Below, piece by piece: positions 1-6,111 of a stretch of 11,361 nucleotides of DNA. The notes beneath the pieces were generated by a model. That model worked only from the letters and a program-made list of their open reading frames with translations. It did not search any database and was not told the origin of the DNA. This DNA is from DAOTXL01 sp034434895 (lineage in GTDB: Bacteria; Chloroflexota; Anaerolineae; JAAYZQ01), in the NCBI GenBank assembly GCA_034434895.1, contig DAOTYI010000170.1, positions 1 to 11,361 on the forward strand, given 5' to 3'. The stretch's first letter is position 1; the number at the start of each line of letters is the position of its first letter. A program made the translations under genes and the position numbers.

Positions 1-524
1 CCGGTTTCCAACGTGGATTCGCGCCCTGTTTCCCGGTCGTAGGCTTTGAGCCGGTACTCAGGCCATCCGTCGGCCGATTCGACTACCTCAATCCACACCA
101 CCCACGAGTCCGAGAGGCGGGCAAAGTACTTGGACTCGGTCCCCGTTGCACTGCTGACCTGTTTCATCTCCCCGGTTGTCAGGTCGAGGGTGACGATCTG
201 TTGCTCGCCATTGATGAGAGTGTCTCCCACCATCGTATCGCCACACAGGTGCATCGGCCCAAAGCCTTGCGGGTTCTGCACGGGCACCTCCACCGCCGCG
301 CTCAAGTGGCGGGGGGCGGGGGTGCCGGTCGGCAGCGCCGGGGTTTCGGTCGGTTCGGGGGTCGTCGTGGGCGCAGGCGTGCAGGTCGTTGTCACGGTTG
401 CCGTCGGCTCCGTCGCCATCGGGGTTGGCCTCTGCCCCCGGAACAGCAGCCCCAGGCCCGCCGCCACCACAGCCAGCACCAGCAGGCCAGCTATTCCTTT
501 CCACCAATCGCTTTTCTCTTTCAT
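1..524 (-). CDS. Membrane-anchored Thr/Pro-stalk protein with probable beta-propeller domain (partial, 3' end outside window)
   Basis: An open frame of 174 complete codons starts at ATG 524-522 and runs off the left edge without a stop. Residues 1-10 are charged and residues 11-28 form one hydrophobic helix, so the protein is probably a signal-anchored membrane protein facing outward. There is no lipobox. Residues 33-71 are a Thr/Pro-rich stalk (TPEPTETPALPTGTPAP). After that, short beta-strand-like stretches such as VTLDLTTGE and WVVWIEV, followed by AYDRETGRE, resemble blades of TolB/WD40-like propellers; this fold is an inference. The start is supported by GGGGGTG six bases upstream, and an in-frame TAG at 539-537 rules out a longer protein. 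The gene diverges from the dcw operon and has its own promoter at 742-770. Stalks of this kind are common in Chloroflexota surface proteins. The specific function is unknown. Confidence 0.85.
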   Translation of the reverse strand, partial: MKEKSDWWKGIAGLLVLAVVAAGLGLLFRGQRPTPMATEPTATVTTTCTPAPTTTPEPTETPALPTGTPAPRHLSAAVEVPVQNPQGFGPMHLCGDTMVGDTLINGEQQIVTLDLTTGEMKQVSSATGTESKYFARLSDSWVVWIEVVESADGWPEYRLKAYDRETGRESTLET

Positions 525-530
525 CGTTTT

Positions 531-537
531 CACCCCC
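531..537 (-). promoter_or_regulatory. Ribosome binding site of the minus-strand gene
   Basis: Read on the minus strand, GGGGGTG precedes the ATG at 524 with a six-base spacer. Together with the in-frame TAG at 539-537 it fixes the start of this gene. Confidence 0.7.
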
Positions 538-540
538 TAT

Positions 541-596
541 TGCGGAATGCGGAATGCGGAATGCGGAATGCGGAATGCGGAATGCGGAATGCGGAA
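541..596. repeat. Perfect heptanucleotide tandem array (TGCGGAA)8
   Basis: Eight exact, uninterrupted copies of TGCGGAA fill 56 bases. The array lies in the transcribed leader of the minus-strand gene, 17 bases before its ATG, where it reads as TTCCGCA. Seven is not a multiple of three, so a change in copy number would alter leader length and spacing but not the protein. Four other arrays with the same 7-bp period but different units occur further right. Confidence 0.97.
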
Positions 597-609
597 CGGC
601 GAAAGCAAA

Positions 610-651
610 AGCGCCGGGCGCACAGGGCACACCCGCCCCGGCCACGGCGCT
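610..651 (-). other. Imperfect stem-loop in the leader of the minus-strand gene
   Basis: AGCGCC at 610-615 is complementary to GGCGCT at 646-651, and CCGGGCG at 614-620 pairs with CGCCCCGG at 634-641 apart from one bulge. This predicts a GC-rich hairpin in the RNA leader. No known riboswitch class is recognised; it may only be a structured GC-rich leader. Confidence 0.3.
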
Positions 652-741
652 ATAGATACGACTGAATCGGTCCCCTTCAGGGGGGGGGGAGACGATAACT
701 TGCCCACATGGCTACAACTCCTGTTCCTCCTCGCCGGCCAT

Positions 742-770
742 AGAATAGCACAGAACGGCGGTGTTGTCAA
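742..770 (-). promoter_or_regulatory. Sigma70-type promoter for the minus-strand gene
   Basis: On the minus strand, TTGACA (770-765) matches the -35 consensus perfectly. It is separated by 17 bases from TATTCT (747-742) as the -10 element. Transcription would start near 735 and give a leader of about 210 bases containing the heptamer array. The call rests on sequence match only. Confidence 0.55.
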
Positions 771-874
771 AACGGGCCGCAGACGCACACCGGCAGCCAC
801 CCGGCCTAGTCCCCCGGCTCTATAGCCCCAAGATTAAAATTTCAAGCTCCCCGCGAAAAACTCCCTGACACCAC

Positions 875-903
875 TTGACCCCAGGGGGAGGATCGTGTAT
901 ACT
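875..903 (+). promoter_or_regulatory. Sigma70-type promoter of the dcw operon
   Basis: TTGACC (875-880) and TATACT (898-903) are separated by exactly 17 bases, each one mismatch from consensus. The predicted start lies near 909-911, about 65 bases before mraZ. The -10 element is directly abutted by the MraZ boxes, so a bound repressor would cover the start site. Confidence 0.75.
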
Positions 904-940
904 GTGGGTGAAAGTGGCGCATTGTGGAATAAAGTGGTGT
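904..940 (+). promoter_or_regulatory. MraZ operator: four GTGG boxes at 10-bp spacing
   Basis: GTGG occurs at 904, 914, 924 and 934, exactly one helical turn apart, as GTGGG, GTGGC, GTGGA and GTGGT. Two of the boxes read AAAGTGG. Known MraZ operators are direct repeats of TGGGN-type boxes with 5-nt spacers (Escherichia coli) or AAAGTG-type boxes (Mycoplasma), located upstream of mraZ. The boxes begin at the first base after the -10 element and cover the probable transcription start, which favours autorepression. ACCCAC at 945-950 is an inverted match to the first box. Confidence 0.85.
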
Positions 941-958
941 AACAACCCACCAAACGAT

Positions 959-974
959 TAGAACTAATGTTCTA
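959..974 (+). other. Small palindrome at the mraZ start codon
   Basis: TAGAAC (959-964) and GTTCTA (969-974) are perfectly complementary around the loop TAAT. The right arm ends at the A of the first mraZ ATG. It could form a weak RNA hairpin at the initiation site. No purine-rich ribosome binding site is visible here. Confidence 0.35.
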
Positions 975-1414
975 TGAATCAGATGTTCCTGGGAGAGTTC
1001 GAGCATACGCTGGATGACAAGGGGCGGATCACCATTCCGGCCAAGTTCCGGGCACGCCTGGCCGCCGGAGTGGTCGTCACCAAGGGGATTGACCCCTGCC
1101 TGTGGCTTTACCCGGTGGATACCTGGGAACCGTGGGCGGCCAGGGTCAGCGCCCTGCCCCTGACCGATCCCCAGGCGCGCAACTTTCAGCGGCTGATGCT
1201 CGGCGGGGCAGCAGACGCGGTACCCGACCGACAGGGGCGGATCAACCTTCCACCCTACCTGCGCCAATATGCGAACCTTGACAGCCAGGTGGTGATCGTC
1301 GGGTTGTACGATCACTGTGAAATATGGAACGCAGAGCGCTGGCATGCGCTCCAGGAAAGCAATGAGAACGATCCGGAAGGGCGCGCTGCCCAGTTCGCCA
1401 GTCTGGGCATCTGA
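974..1414 (+). CDS. mraZ: MraZ, transcriptional regulator of the dcw cluster
   Basis: The 146-residue product matches MraZ in length and structure, with two SpoVT/AbrB-like halves. The first starts FLGEFEHTLDDKGRITIPAKF (residues 5-25) and carries the DKGR motif. The second carries DRQGRINLPPYLR at residues 85-97. MraZ forms ring-shaped oligomers that bind repeated boxes upstream of its own gene, and exactly such an array lies at 904-937. The start is uncertain between ATG 974 and ATG 983. The second gives the common MFLGE start, but neither has a visible Shine-Dalgarno sequence and a small palindrome overlaps the first. It is the first gene of the operon; rsmH follows after 21 bases. Confidence 0.97.
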   Translation: MNQMFLGEFEHTLDDKGRITIPAKFRARLAAGVVVTKGIDPCLWLYPVDTWEPWAARVSALPLTDPQARNFQRLMLGGAADAVPDRQGRINLPPYLRQYANLDSQVVIVGLYDHCEIWNAERWHALQESNENDPEGRAAQFASLGI

Positions 1415-1435
1415 CCCGGAGGCAGGACAGGCCGC

Positions 1436-2383
1436 ATGGAAGAGACCAGGGGCCACGTTCCGGTCCTCTACGATCAGGTGCTGGCCGGATTGTCGGTCCG
1501 CCCCGGCGGGCGCTACATAGATGCCACCATCGGCGCGGGCGGACACGCCGCCGGCATCCTGCACGCCTCCGCCCCCGACGGGCTACTGCTGGGCCTGGAC
1601 GCCGACCCGGAAGCGGTCGCCCTCACACGGCAGGTTTTGCGTCCCTTCGGCCAGCGGCTGATCCTCCAGGTTGCCAACTTTCGGCACCTGGCGCAGGTGG
1701 CCAGGGCGCTCGGTTTCGGGCAGGTGGATGGGGTGCTGCTGGACCTGGGGCTTTCCTCCCGTCAACTGGCCGATGCCGGCCGGGGCTTTTCCTTCAGTCA
1801 GGATGGGCCGTTGGACATGCGCTTTGACCCAACCCAGGGGCCGGGCGCGGCCGAGCTGGTCAACGGCCTGCCCGAAGCGGAACTGGCCGACCTGCTGTGG
1901 CGCTACGGCGAGGAACGGTTTGCCCGGCGCATCGCCAGGGCCATCGTCGCCGCCCGGCCGGTGACGACCACCGCCCAGTTGGCCGGGGTGGTGGCACGCA
2001 CGGTCGGGCATCGGGAGAAGCTCCACCCTGCCACCCGCACCTTCCAGGCGCTGCGCATCGCCGTGAACGATGAGCTGACCGCTCTGGCCCAGGCGCTTCC
2101 CCAGGCCCGCGACCTGCTCCGGCCCGGCGGGCGGCTGGTGGTCATCTCCTTTCACTCGCTGGAAGACCGGCTGGTGAAGCGCTTTTTCCAGGACGAGGCG
2201 CAGGACTGCCTCTGCCCGCCTGACATGCCGGTTTGCACCTGTGGGCATCGGGCCAGTTTGCGGCTCATCAACCGCCGGCCGATCCGGCCCGACGAACGGG
2301 AGATCGCCGCCAACCCCAGGAGCCGCAGCGCCAGATTGCGAGTGGCGGAACGTCTGCCCTTCACGCTCCCTGGCGGTCTGTGA
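1436..2383 (+). CDS. rsmH: RsmH, 16S rRNA (cytosine-1402 N4)-methyltransferase
   Basis: The 315-residue product is full length for RsmH (MraW), which methylates N4 of C1402 in the ribosomal P site using S-adenosylmethionine. Family signatures appear in order: GHVPVLYDQV near the N-terminus, the SAM-binding YIDATIGAGGHA (residues 27-38), LGLDADP, LLDLGLSSRQL (101-111), GFSFSQDGPLDMRF (117-130), RYGEERFARRIARAIV, HPATRTFQALRIAVNDEL and the late VISFHSLEDRLVK. A Cys-rich stretch with CLCPPDMPVCTCG is also typical. ATG 1436 is preceded by GGAGGCAGGACAGG. The gene sits directly after mraZ in the usual order and looks intact. Confidence 0.98.
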   Translation: MEETRGHVPVLYDQVLAGLSVRPGGRYIDATIGAGGHAAGILHASAPDGLLLGLDADPEAVALTRQVLRPFGQRLILQVANFRHLAQVARALGFGQVDGVLLDLGLSSRQLADAGRGFSFSQDGPLDMRFDPTQGPGAAELVNGLPEAELADLLWRYGEERFARRIARAIVAARPVTTTAQLAGVVARTVGHREKLHPATRTFQALRIAVNDELTALAQALPQARDLLRPGGRLVVISFHSLEDRLVKRFFQDEAQDCLCPPDMPVCTCGHRASLRLINRRPIRPDEREIAANPRSRSARLRVAERLPFTLPGGL

Positions 2384-2396
2384 CCGGCGAGAAACG

Positions 2397-2428
2397 CGGG
2401 TCGCAGACCCGTTTGGAGCAACTTTTTT
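2397..2428 (+). other. Short hairpin followed by a T-run between rsmH and the ftsL-like gene
   Basis: CGGGTC (2397-2402) and GACCCG (2406-2411) form a perfect six-pair stem with a three-base loop, and six T lie at 2423-2428. The T-run starts 11 bases after the stem, so this is not a good intrinsic terminator. It might be a processing or attenuation site. Confidence 0.3.
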
Positions 2429-2445
2429 CCATCTACCGGGTATAC

Positions 2446-2450
2446 GGAGG
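2446..2450 (+). promoter_or_regulatory. Ribosome binding site of the ftsL-like gene
   Basis: GGAGG lies six bases before ATG 2457. It decides the start, because the same frame is open back to 2241 inside rsmH. Confidence 0.8.
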
Positions 2451-2456
2451 ATAGAT

Positions 2457-2816
2457 ATGGCCAGCCACGCACTGCCCATCCCCATAGCCCAGGCGCGCAA
2501 GCGCCCTCGATCCCAGGCCGCGGAGCAGGAACTTTCGCTGCAGACCGTCTTTTTCCTCTTTCTCGCTCTGGCCATCCTGTTCGGTTGGTTGCATGTCATC
2601 CTCTCTCTGGAGATCGCTTCGACAGGCCGGCAGATCCAGCTCAAGAGCGACGAACTGGAAGCACTCCAACGGGACAACAACCTGCTGCGGTGGCAGGTGG
2701 CCGCAGCCCTGTCGCCTCAAAAGCTGGCTGTTCGCGCCAGGGAACTGGGCTACGGACCCCAGCCCCCCCTCTACCTGCCGCTGACGAAAGCCGATTCCCA
2801 GAAACCCCTACCCTAG
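2457..2816 (+). CDS. ftsL: FtsL/DivIC-like septum protein
   Basis: The 119-residue protein has FtsL/DivIC topology. It has a basic cytoplasmic N-terminus (residues 1-27, with RKRPRSQ), one membrane helix (about 28-50, LQTVFFLFLALAILFGWL), then a short coiled coil (about 55-80, with QIQLKSDELEALQRDNN) and a Pro-rich tail. FtsL-type proteins form the FtsQLB complex that activates the FtsWI synthase, and the family is too divergent for motif-level identification. The assignment rests on topology, size and position between rsmH and ftsI, where ftsL normally lies. The start is fixed by GGAGG six bases upstream. DivIC/FtsB is the alternative name. Confidence 0.75.
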   Translation: MASHALPIPIAQARKRPRSQAAEQELSLQTVFFLFLALAILFGWLHVILSLEIASTGRQIQLKSDELEALQRDNNLLRWQVAAALSPQKLAVRARELGYGPQPPLYLPLTKADSQKPLP

Positions 2817-2819
2817 AGA

Positions 2820-4556
2820 ATGAACATGACCGGCGAGGATACGGCGAAAACCTGCTACTACCGGCTGATCCTGTTGGGTCTGTGTCTGACCTTCGGCTTT
2901 TCGGTGATCCTGGCCCAACTCTTTCAGTACCAGGTGCTTCAGCATGACCAGCTCAAGCAGATCGCCGATGAGCAACGCGATCGGGAAAAGGTGGTCCTGC
3001 CCCAACGGGGTGTCATTGCCGACACCCACGGCTATCTGCTGGCCACGAACCTGGTCCGCTGGGACATCTCGGCCTCTCCTCCGCTGATCGCCGATCCGGA
3101 TGACCTGGCCAGCCGCCTTGCCGGGTTGCTCGCCCTGCCCAAAGAGGAGGTGTACACCAGGCTGACCGCCGAGAAGCCATGGGTTTTGCTGGCCAAAGAG
3201 GTCCCGCAGCAAACCGGCGAGGCCATCCTCAACCTGAAAGCCGACGGCCTCATCTGTGAGGCCCGTCAGGTCCGCGTGTATCCAGAAGGTGAACTCTTTG
3301 CCCATGTCCTGGGGATCGTCACCAACGCCGGCGATGGCTTCTACGGCGTGGAGGGGTTCTACAACTCGCTCCTCAAAGGGGCCGGCGGGAAACTCCAGAT
3401 CGAACAGAACCCGGTCGGCGACGAGATCCCCGTCCCCCCGCTGAACTTCAATCCGCCCCAGCAGGGAACGAGCCTGATCCTGACCCTGGATCGCAACATC
3501 CAATATATCGCCGCCGAAGAGCTGAACCGGGCTCTGGAGGAATATCAGGCCGAGAGCGGGACGGTCATTGTCATGGACCCCCAGACCGGTGCCCTGCTGG
3601 CCGTGGTCAGTTCCCCGACCTATGACCCCAACCACTTTGCCGAAGCCGATGTTCGCCTCATGGCCGACCCGGCGGTGAGCAACATGTGGGAGCCCGGCTC
3701 CATCTTCAAAATCATCACCTGGGCGGCGGGGTTGGATTCGGGGACCATCAGCCCCGGCACAACCTGGTACGACAACGGAGCGATCGAGGTGGGTGGCCGC
3801 GTCATCCAGAACTGGGACCGACGGGGGCATGGCCTGGTGACGATGGAAGATGGGTTGGTTCAGTCGCTCAACACCGTGGCCGCTTTCATCAGCACCTCGG
3901 TCGGCAAGGACCGGTTCTACACCTACCTGCGGCGCTTTGGCTTTGGCGATTTGACGAAGGTGGACCTGGCCAGCGAAGGGCCGGGCATGATGAAGCTGCC
4001 GGGCGATGCCGACTGGTTCCCTTCCGAGTTGGGGACCAACTCTTTCGGCCAGGGCATTGCGGTCACGCCGTTGCAGATGATCACAGCCGTGGCAGCCGTG
4101 GCGAACCAGGGCCGGCTGATGAAACCCCATATCGTGCGCCAGTTCATCACCACCGGAGCGCACAGCCAGGAACGGAAGGTAGTCCAGGTCGAGCCAACGC
4201 TTGTGCGCTGGGCCGTATCCCGCGAGACAGCCCAAACATTGACCGACATGTTGGTCCAGGCCGTGGAGCGCGAAGGGTCCAGCAAGGCGCGCATCCCCGG
4301 TTATCGCATCGCCGGCAAGACCGGCACCGCCCAGATCCCAACCGCTTACGGCTACCATCCCACCGACACCATCGCCTCGTTCGTAGGTTATGCGCCGGCC
4401 GACGACCCTCGCTTTATCATCCTGGTCAAGCTGGACCGGCCCAAAGCCTCGCCGTGGGGCACCCAGACCGCCGCGCCGACCTTCCGGGCCATCGCCGAGA
4501 GGCTGTTCACTTATCTCCGCATCCCGCCGGATGACATCCGCCTGGCGCACCATTAG
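2820..4556 (+). CDS. ftsI: Division-type class B penicillin-binding protein (FtsI/PBP3-like transpeptidase)
   Basis: The product has 578 residues, typical for class B PBPs, which crosslink septal peptidoglycan on the outer face of the membrane. It has a single N-terminal membrane helix (about residues 14-34), then a pedestal domain starting with RGVIADTHG (63-71). The transpeptidase domain carries all three active-site motifs: S294-I-F-K297 in EPGSIFKIIT, S349-L-N351, and K500-T-G502 in AGKTGTAQ. Serine 294 is the expected acyl-enzyme nucleophile. There are no PASTA domains at the C-terminus. The gene starts three bases after the ftsL-like stop with little ribosome binding site, suggesting coupled translation; ATG 2826 is an alternative start. 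FtsW, its glycosyltransferase partner, is encoded downstream in the same operon. Confidence 0.95.
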   Translation: MNMTGEDTAKTCYYRLILLGLCLTFGFSVILAQLFQYQVLQHDQLKQIADEQRDREKVVLPQRGVIADTHGYLLATNLVRWDISASPPLIADPDDLASRLAGLLALPKEEVYTRLTAEKPWVLLAKEVPQQTGEAILNLKADGLICEARQVRVYPEGELFAHVLGIVTNAGDGFYGVEGFYNSLLKGAGGKLQIEQNPVGDEIPVPPLNFNPPQQGTSLILTLDRNIQYIAAEELNRALEEYQAESGTVIVMDPQTGALLAVVSSPTYDPNHFAEADVRLMADPAVSNMWEPGSIFKIITWAAGLDSGTISPGTTWYDNGAIEVGGRVIQNWDRRGHGLVTMEDGLVQSLNTVAAFISTSVGKDRFYTYLRRFGFGDLTKVDLASEGPGMMKLPGDADWFPSELGTNSFGQGIAVTPLQMITAVAAVANQGRLMKPHIVRQFITTGAHSQERKVVQVEPTLVRWAVSRETAQTLTDMLVQAVEREGSSKARIPGYRIAGKTGTAQIPTAYGYHPTDTIASFVGYAPADDPRFIILVKLDRPKASPWGTQTAAPTFRAIAERLFTYLRIPPDDIRLAHH

Positions 4557-4608
4557 ACAGGATGATGAGCAATCGGGAGCCAGCGACTCCTGACCCATGT
4601 AGAAGCCG
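4557..4608 (+). other. Gap between ftsI and murF where murE is normally found
   Basis: Only 52 bases separate ftsI and murF. The stretch can encode nothing larger than a 15-codon frame (ATG 4564) that shows no recognisable features. No trace of a murE remnant is visible. Confidence 0.6.
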
Positions 4609-6111
4609 ATGATGACAAAAGGGGAGAGACTCACCCTGGCGGATCTGATCGCCGGGCTGACGGAACAGGGAGGAGTATCAACCGAAGCTTTGTCTGAGGC
4701 CGCCTCGGTCCAGATTTCAAGAGCGGTGATAGATTCACGCCTGGCGACGCCGGGCTGCCTGTTCATCGCCCTGCGCGGCGAGCATCACAATGGCCACGAC
4801 TTTATCGCTGAGGCTATCGGCCGGGGCGCAGTGGCCGTGATCGCCGAGAAGGCACCACCGGCGGAAAAGGGGTATTGGATATTGGATAGTAGAGCTTTTC
4901 AATGTCCAATATCTAATGTCCCCAATATCCAATCCCCGGCCTGCCTGATCGTGCCCAACAGCCTGGCAGCCCTGCAACAGGTAGCAGCCCACTGGCGACG
5001 GCAGCAGGCTGTGCGGGTCGTCGGTGTCACCGGCAGCGTGGGCAAGACGATCAGCAAAGAGGCGATCGCCGCCGTGCTGAGGCGGCGCTACCGCACCTTA
5101 AAAAGCGAGGGCAACTACAATAACGAAATCGGCCTGCCCCTGACCCTGCTGCACCTGACCACGGCCCACGAGCGGGCCGTGTTGGAGATGGGTATGTACA
5201 ACCTGGGCGAAATTGCCCAACTGGCCAGGATTGCCCGGCCGCAGGTGGGGGTGGTGACCAATGTCGGCCCCACCCACCTGGAACGCCTGGGAACGATTGA
5301 GCGCATCGCCCAGGCCAAGGCCGAGCTGCCGCAAGCCCTGCCGCCGGCCGAGGAGGGGGGGGTGGCAGTGCTCAACGCCGACGATGAACGGGTGGCAGCC
5401 ATGGCCGGGCAGACACAGGCCCGGCTGTTCACCTACGGCCTCACCCCCGCCGCCGACCTGTGGGCCGACGAGATCGAGAGCGCCGGGCTGGCCGGCATCC
5501 GCTTTGCCCTGCACTACCAGGGCCAGACCGTCCGTATCCACGCGCCGCTGCTGGGCCGGCACAGCGTGCACACCGCTCTCTGCGCGGCCGCCGTCGGCCT
5601 GGTGGAGGGGCTGACCTGGGAGGAGATCGTGGCCGGCCTCCAGGACCCCTCGGTCCAGCTGCGGCTGGTCGTGGTCCCCGGCCCGGCCGGTTCCACCCTC
5701 CTGGACGACACCTATAACGCCAGTCCGGCCTCCTGTCTGGCCGCGCTGCGGTTGCTGGCCGAGCTACAGGGCCGCAAAATCGCCGTGCTGGGAGATATGT
5801 ACGAACTGGGCAGCTTTGAAGAGGAGGGCCACCGCCTGGTTGGCCGGCAGGCCCGCCAGGTTGCCGACCGGCTGGTCGCCGTCGGACGGCTGGGGCGCAT
5901 CATCGGCGAGGAAGCGTTGCAGGCCGGCATGCCCGCCGAGGCCGTCCATCTGGCAGAGACCAACGAGCAGGCCATCGCCCTGCTGCAAACCTTGATCCAG
6001 GGTGGCGACGTTGTCCTGATCAAAGGCTCGCGGGGGATGAAAATGGAACAGATCGTCGCCGCCCTCAGCCGGCCCCCGGCCGGGCGACAGGCAGGAGGGA
6101 AGCAGCCATGA
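4609..6111 (+). CDS. murF: MurF, UDP-MurNAc-tripeptide:D-Ala-D-Ala ligase
   Basis: MurF adds D-Ala-D-Ala to the UDP-MurNAc-tripeptide in the cytoplasm using ATP. The N-terminal domain shows IDSRLATPGCLFIALRGE and NGHDF. The central domain has the P-loop GVTGSVGKTISKE (G139-E151) and HLERLGT. The C-terminal domain has LDDTYNASPAS (365-375), VLGDMYELG and LIKGSRGMKMEQIV. At 500 residues it is longer than usual (about 450). Residues 88-110 are encoded by a palindromic heptad-type element (4869-4937) inserted just before the conserved LIVPNSLAALQ stretch of the N-terminal domain. The frame is intact and all catalytic motifs remain, so it is probably functional. ATG 4609 and ATG 4612 are adjacent possible starts. 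The stop overlaps mraY as ATGA. Confidence 0.95.
   Translation: MMTKGERLTLADLIAGLTEQGGVSTEALSEAASVQISRAVIDSRLATPGCLFIALRGEHHNGHDFIAEAIGRGAVAVIAEKAPPAEKGYWILDSRAFQCPISNVPNIQSPACLIVPNSLAALQQVAAHWRRQQAVRVVGVTGSVGKTISKEAIAAVLRRRYRTLKSEGNYNNEIGLPLTLLHLTTAHERAVLEMGMYNLGEIAQLARIARPQVGVVTNVGPTHLERLGTIERIAQAKAELPQALPPAEEGGVAVLNADDERVAAMAGQTQARLFTYGLTPAADLWADEIESAGLAGIRFALHYQGQTVRIHAPLLGRHSVHTALCAAAVGLVEGLTWEEIVAGLQDPSVQLRLVVVPGPAGSTLLDDTYNASPASCLAALRLLAELQGRKIAVLGDMYELGSFEEEGHRLVGRQARQVADRLVAVGRLGRIIGEEALQAGMPAEAVHLAETNEQAIALLQTLIQGGDVVLIKGSRGMKMEQIVAALSRPPAGRQAGGKQP
4869..4937. repeat. Palindromic heptad-type element inserted in frame in murF
   Basis: The left side reads GGGGTATTGGATATTGG (4869-4885), in which TATTGGA is repeated with a 7-bp period. 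The right side (4922-4937) is its reverse complement except for one bulged T, giving 12 perfect plus 4 further pairs. Inside, TCCAATAT (4905-4912) can pair alternatively with ATATTGGA (4879-4886). The A+T-rich composition stands out sharply from the GC-rich gene. The element is read through without a stop and encodes an atypical stretch beginning YWILDSRAFQCP. Confidence 0.88.
6093..6098 (+). promoter_or_regulatory. Ribosome binding site of mraY
   Basis: AGGAGG lies nine bases before ATG 6108, inside the end of murF. It supports the ATGA overlap start of mraY. Confidence 0.75.

Larger units (their letters stand above)
525..873. other. Divergent intergenic region without a gene
   Basis: No credible coding region is seen here. 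The region holds the leader of the minus-strand gene with the heptamer array and stem-loop, a run of ten G at 680-689, and the minus-strand promoter at 742-770. Open frames crossing it exist only because of high GC and the stop-free repeat. The stretch from 771 to 873 shows nothing recognisable apart from a small A+T-rich patch near 830-842. Confidence 0.7.

Noticed and set aside
541..596. CRISPR array
   Set aside because: The copies are adjacent 7-base units without spacers.
88..709. Long minus-strand open frame crossing the heptamer array, with ATG at 709 preceded by GAGGAGGAACAGGAG
   Set aside because: It overlaps the well-supported minus-strand gene in another frame and yields low-complexity Gly/Pro/Ala/Arg-rich sequence. 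I tested whether a changed heptamer number could fuse it to the real gene; an in-frame TAG at 539-537 prevents this.
46..825. Plus-strand open frame of 259 codons across the intergenic region
   Set aside because: It is antisense to the minus-strand gene and its promoter, is compositionally biased by the repeat, and has no domain or ribosome binding site.
2397..2428. Intrinsic terminator between rsmH and the ftsL-like gene
   Set aside because: The stem is short and the T-run begins 11 bases after it, and the downstream genes clearly continue the operon. It is kept only as a low-confidence hairpin.
2241..2456. Longer N-terminus for the ftsL-like gene starting within rsmH
   Set aside because: The extra 72 residues are the out-of-frame reading of the rsmH end, and GGAGG six bases before ATG 2457 marks the real start.
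2808..4766. 652-codon minus-strand open frame opposite ftsI
   Set aside because: It is an antisense shadow produced by high GC content; the plus-strand frame has all three PBP active-site motifs.
6078..6106. Another AGGCAGGAGG-type heptad array at the murF 3' end
   Set aside because: Only one to two loose units are visible, and the AGGAGG there is explained as the mraY ribosome binding site.
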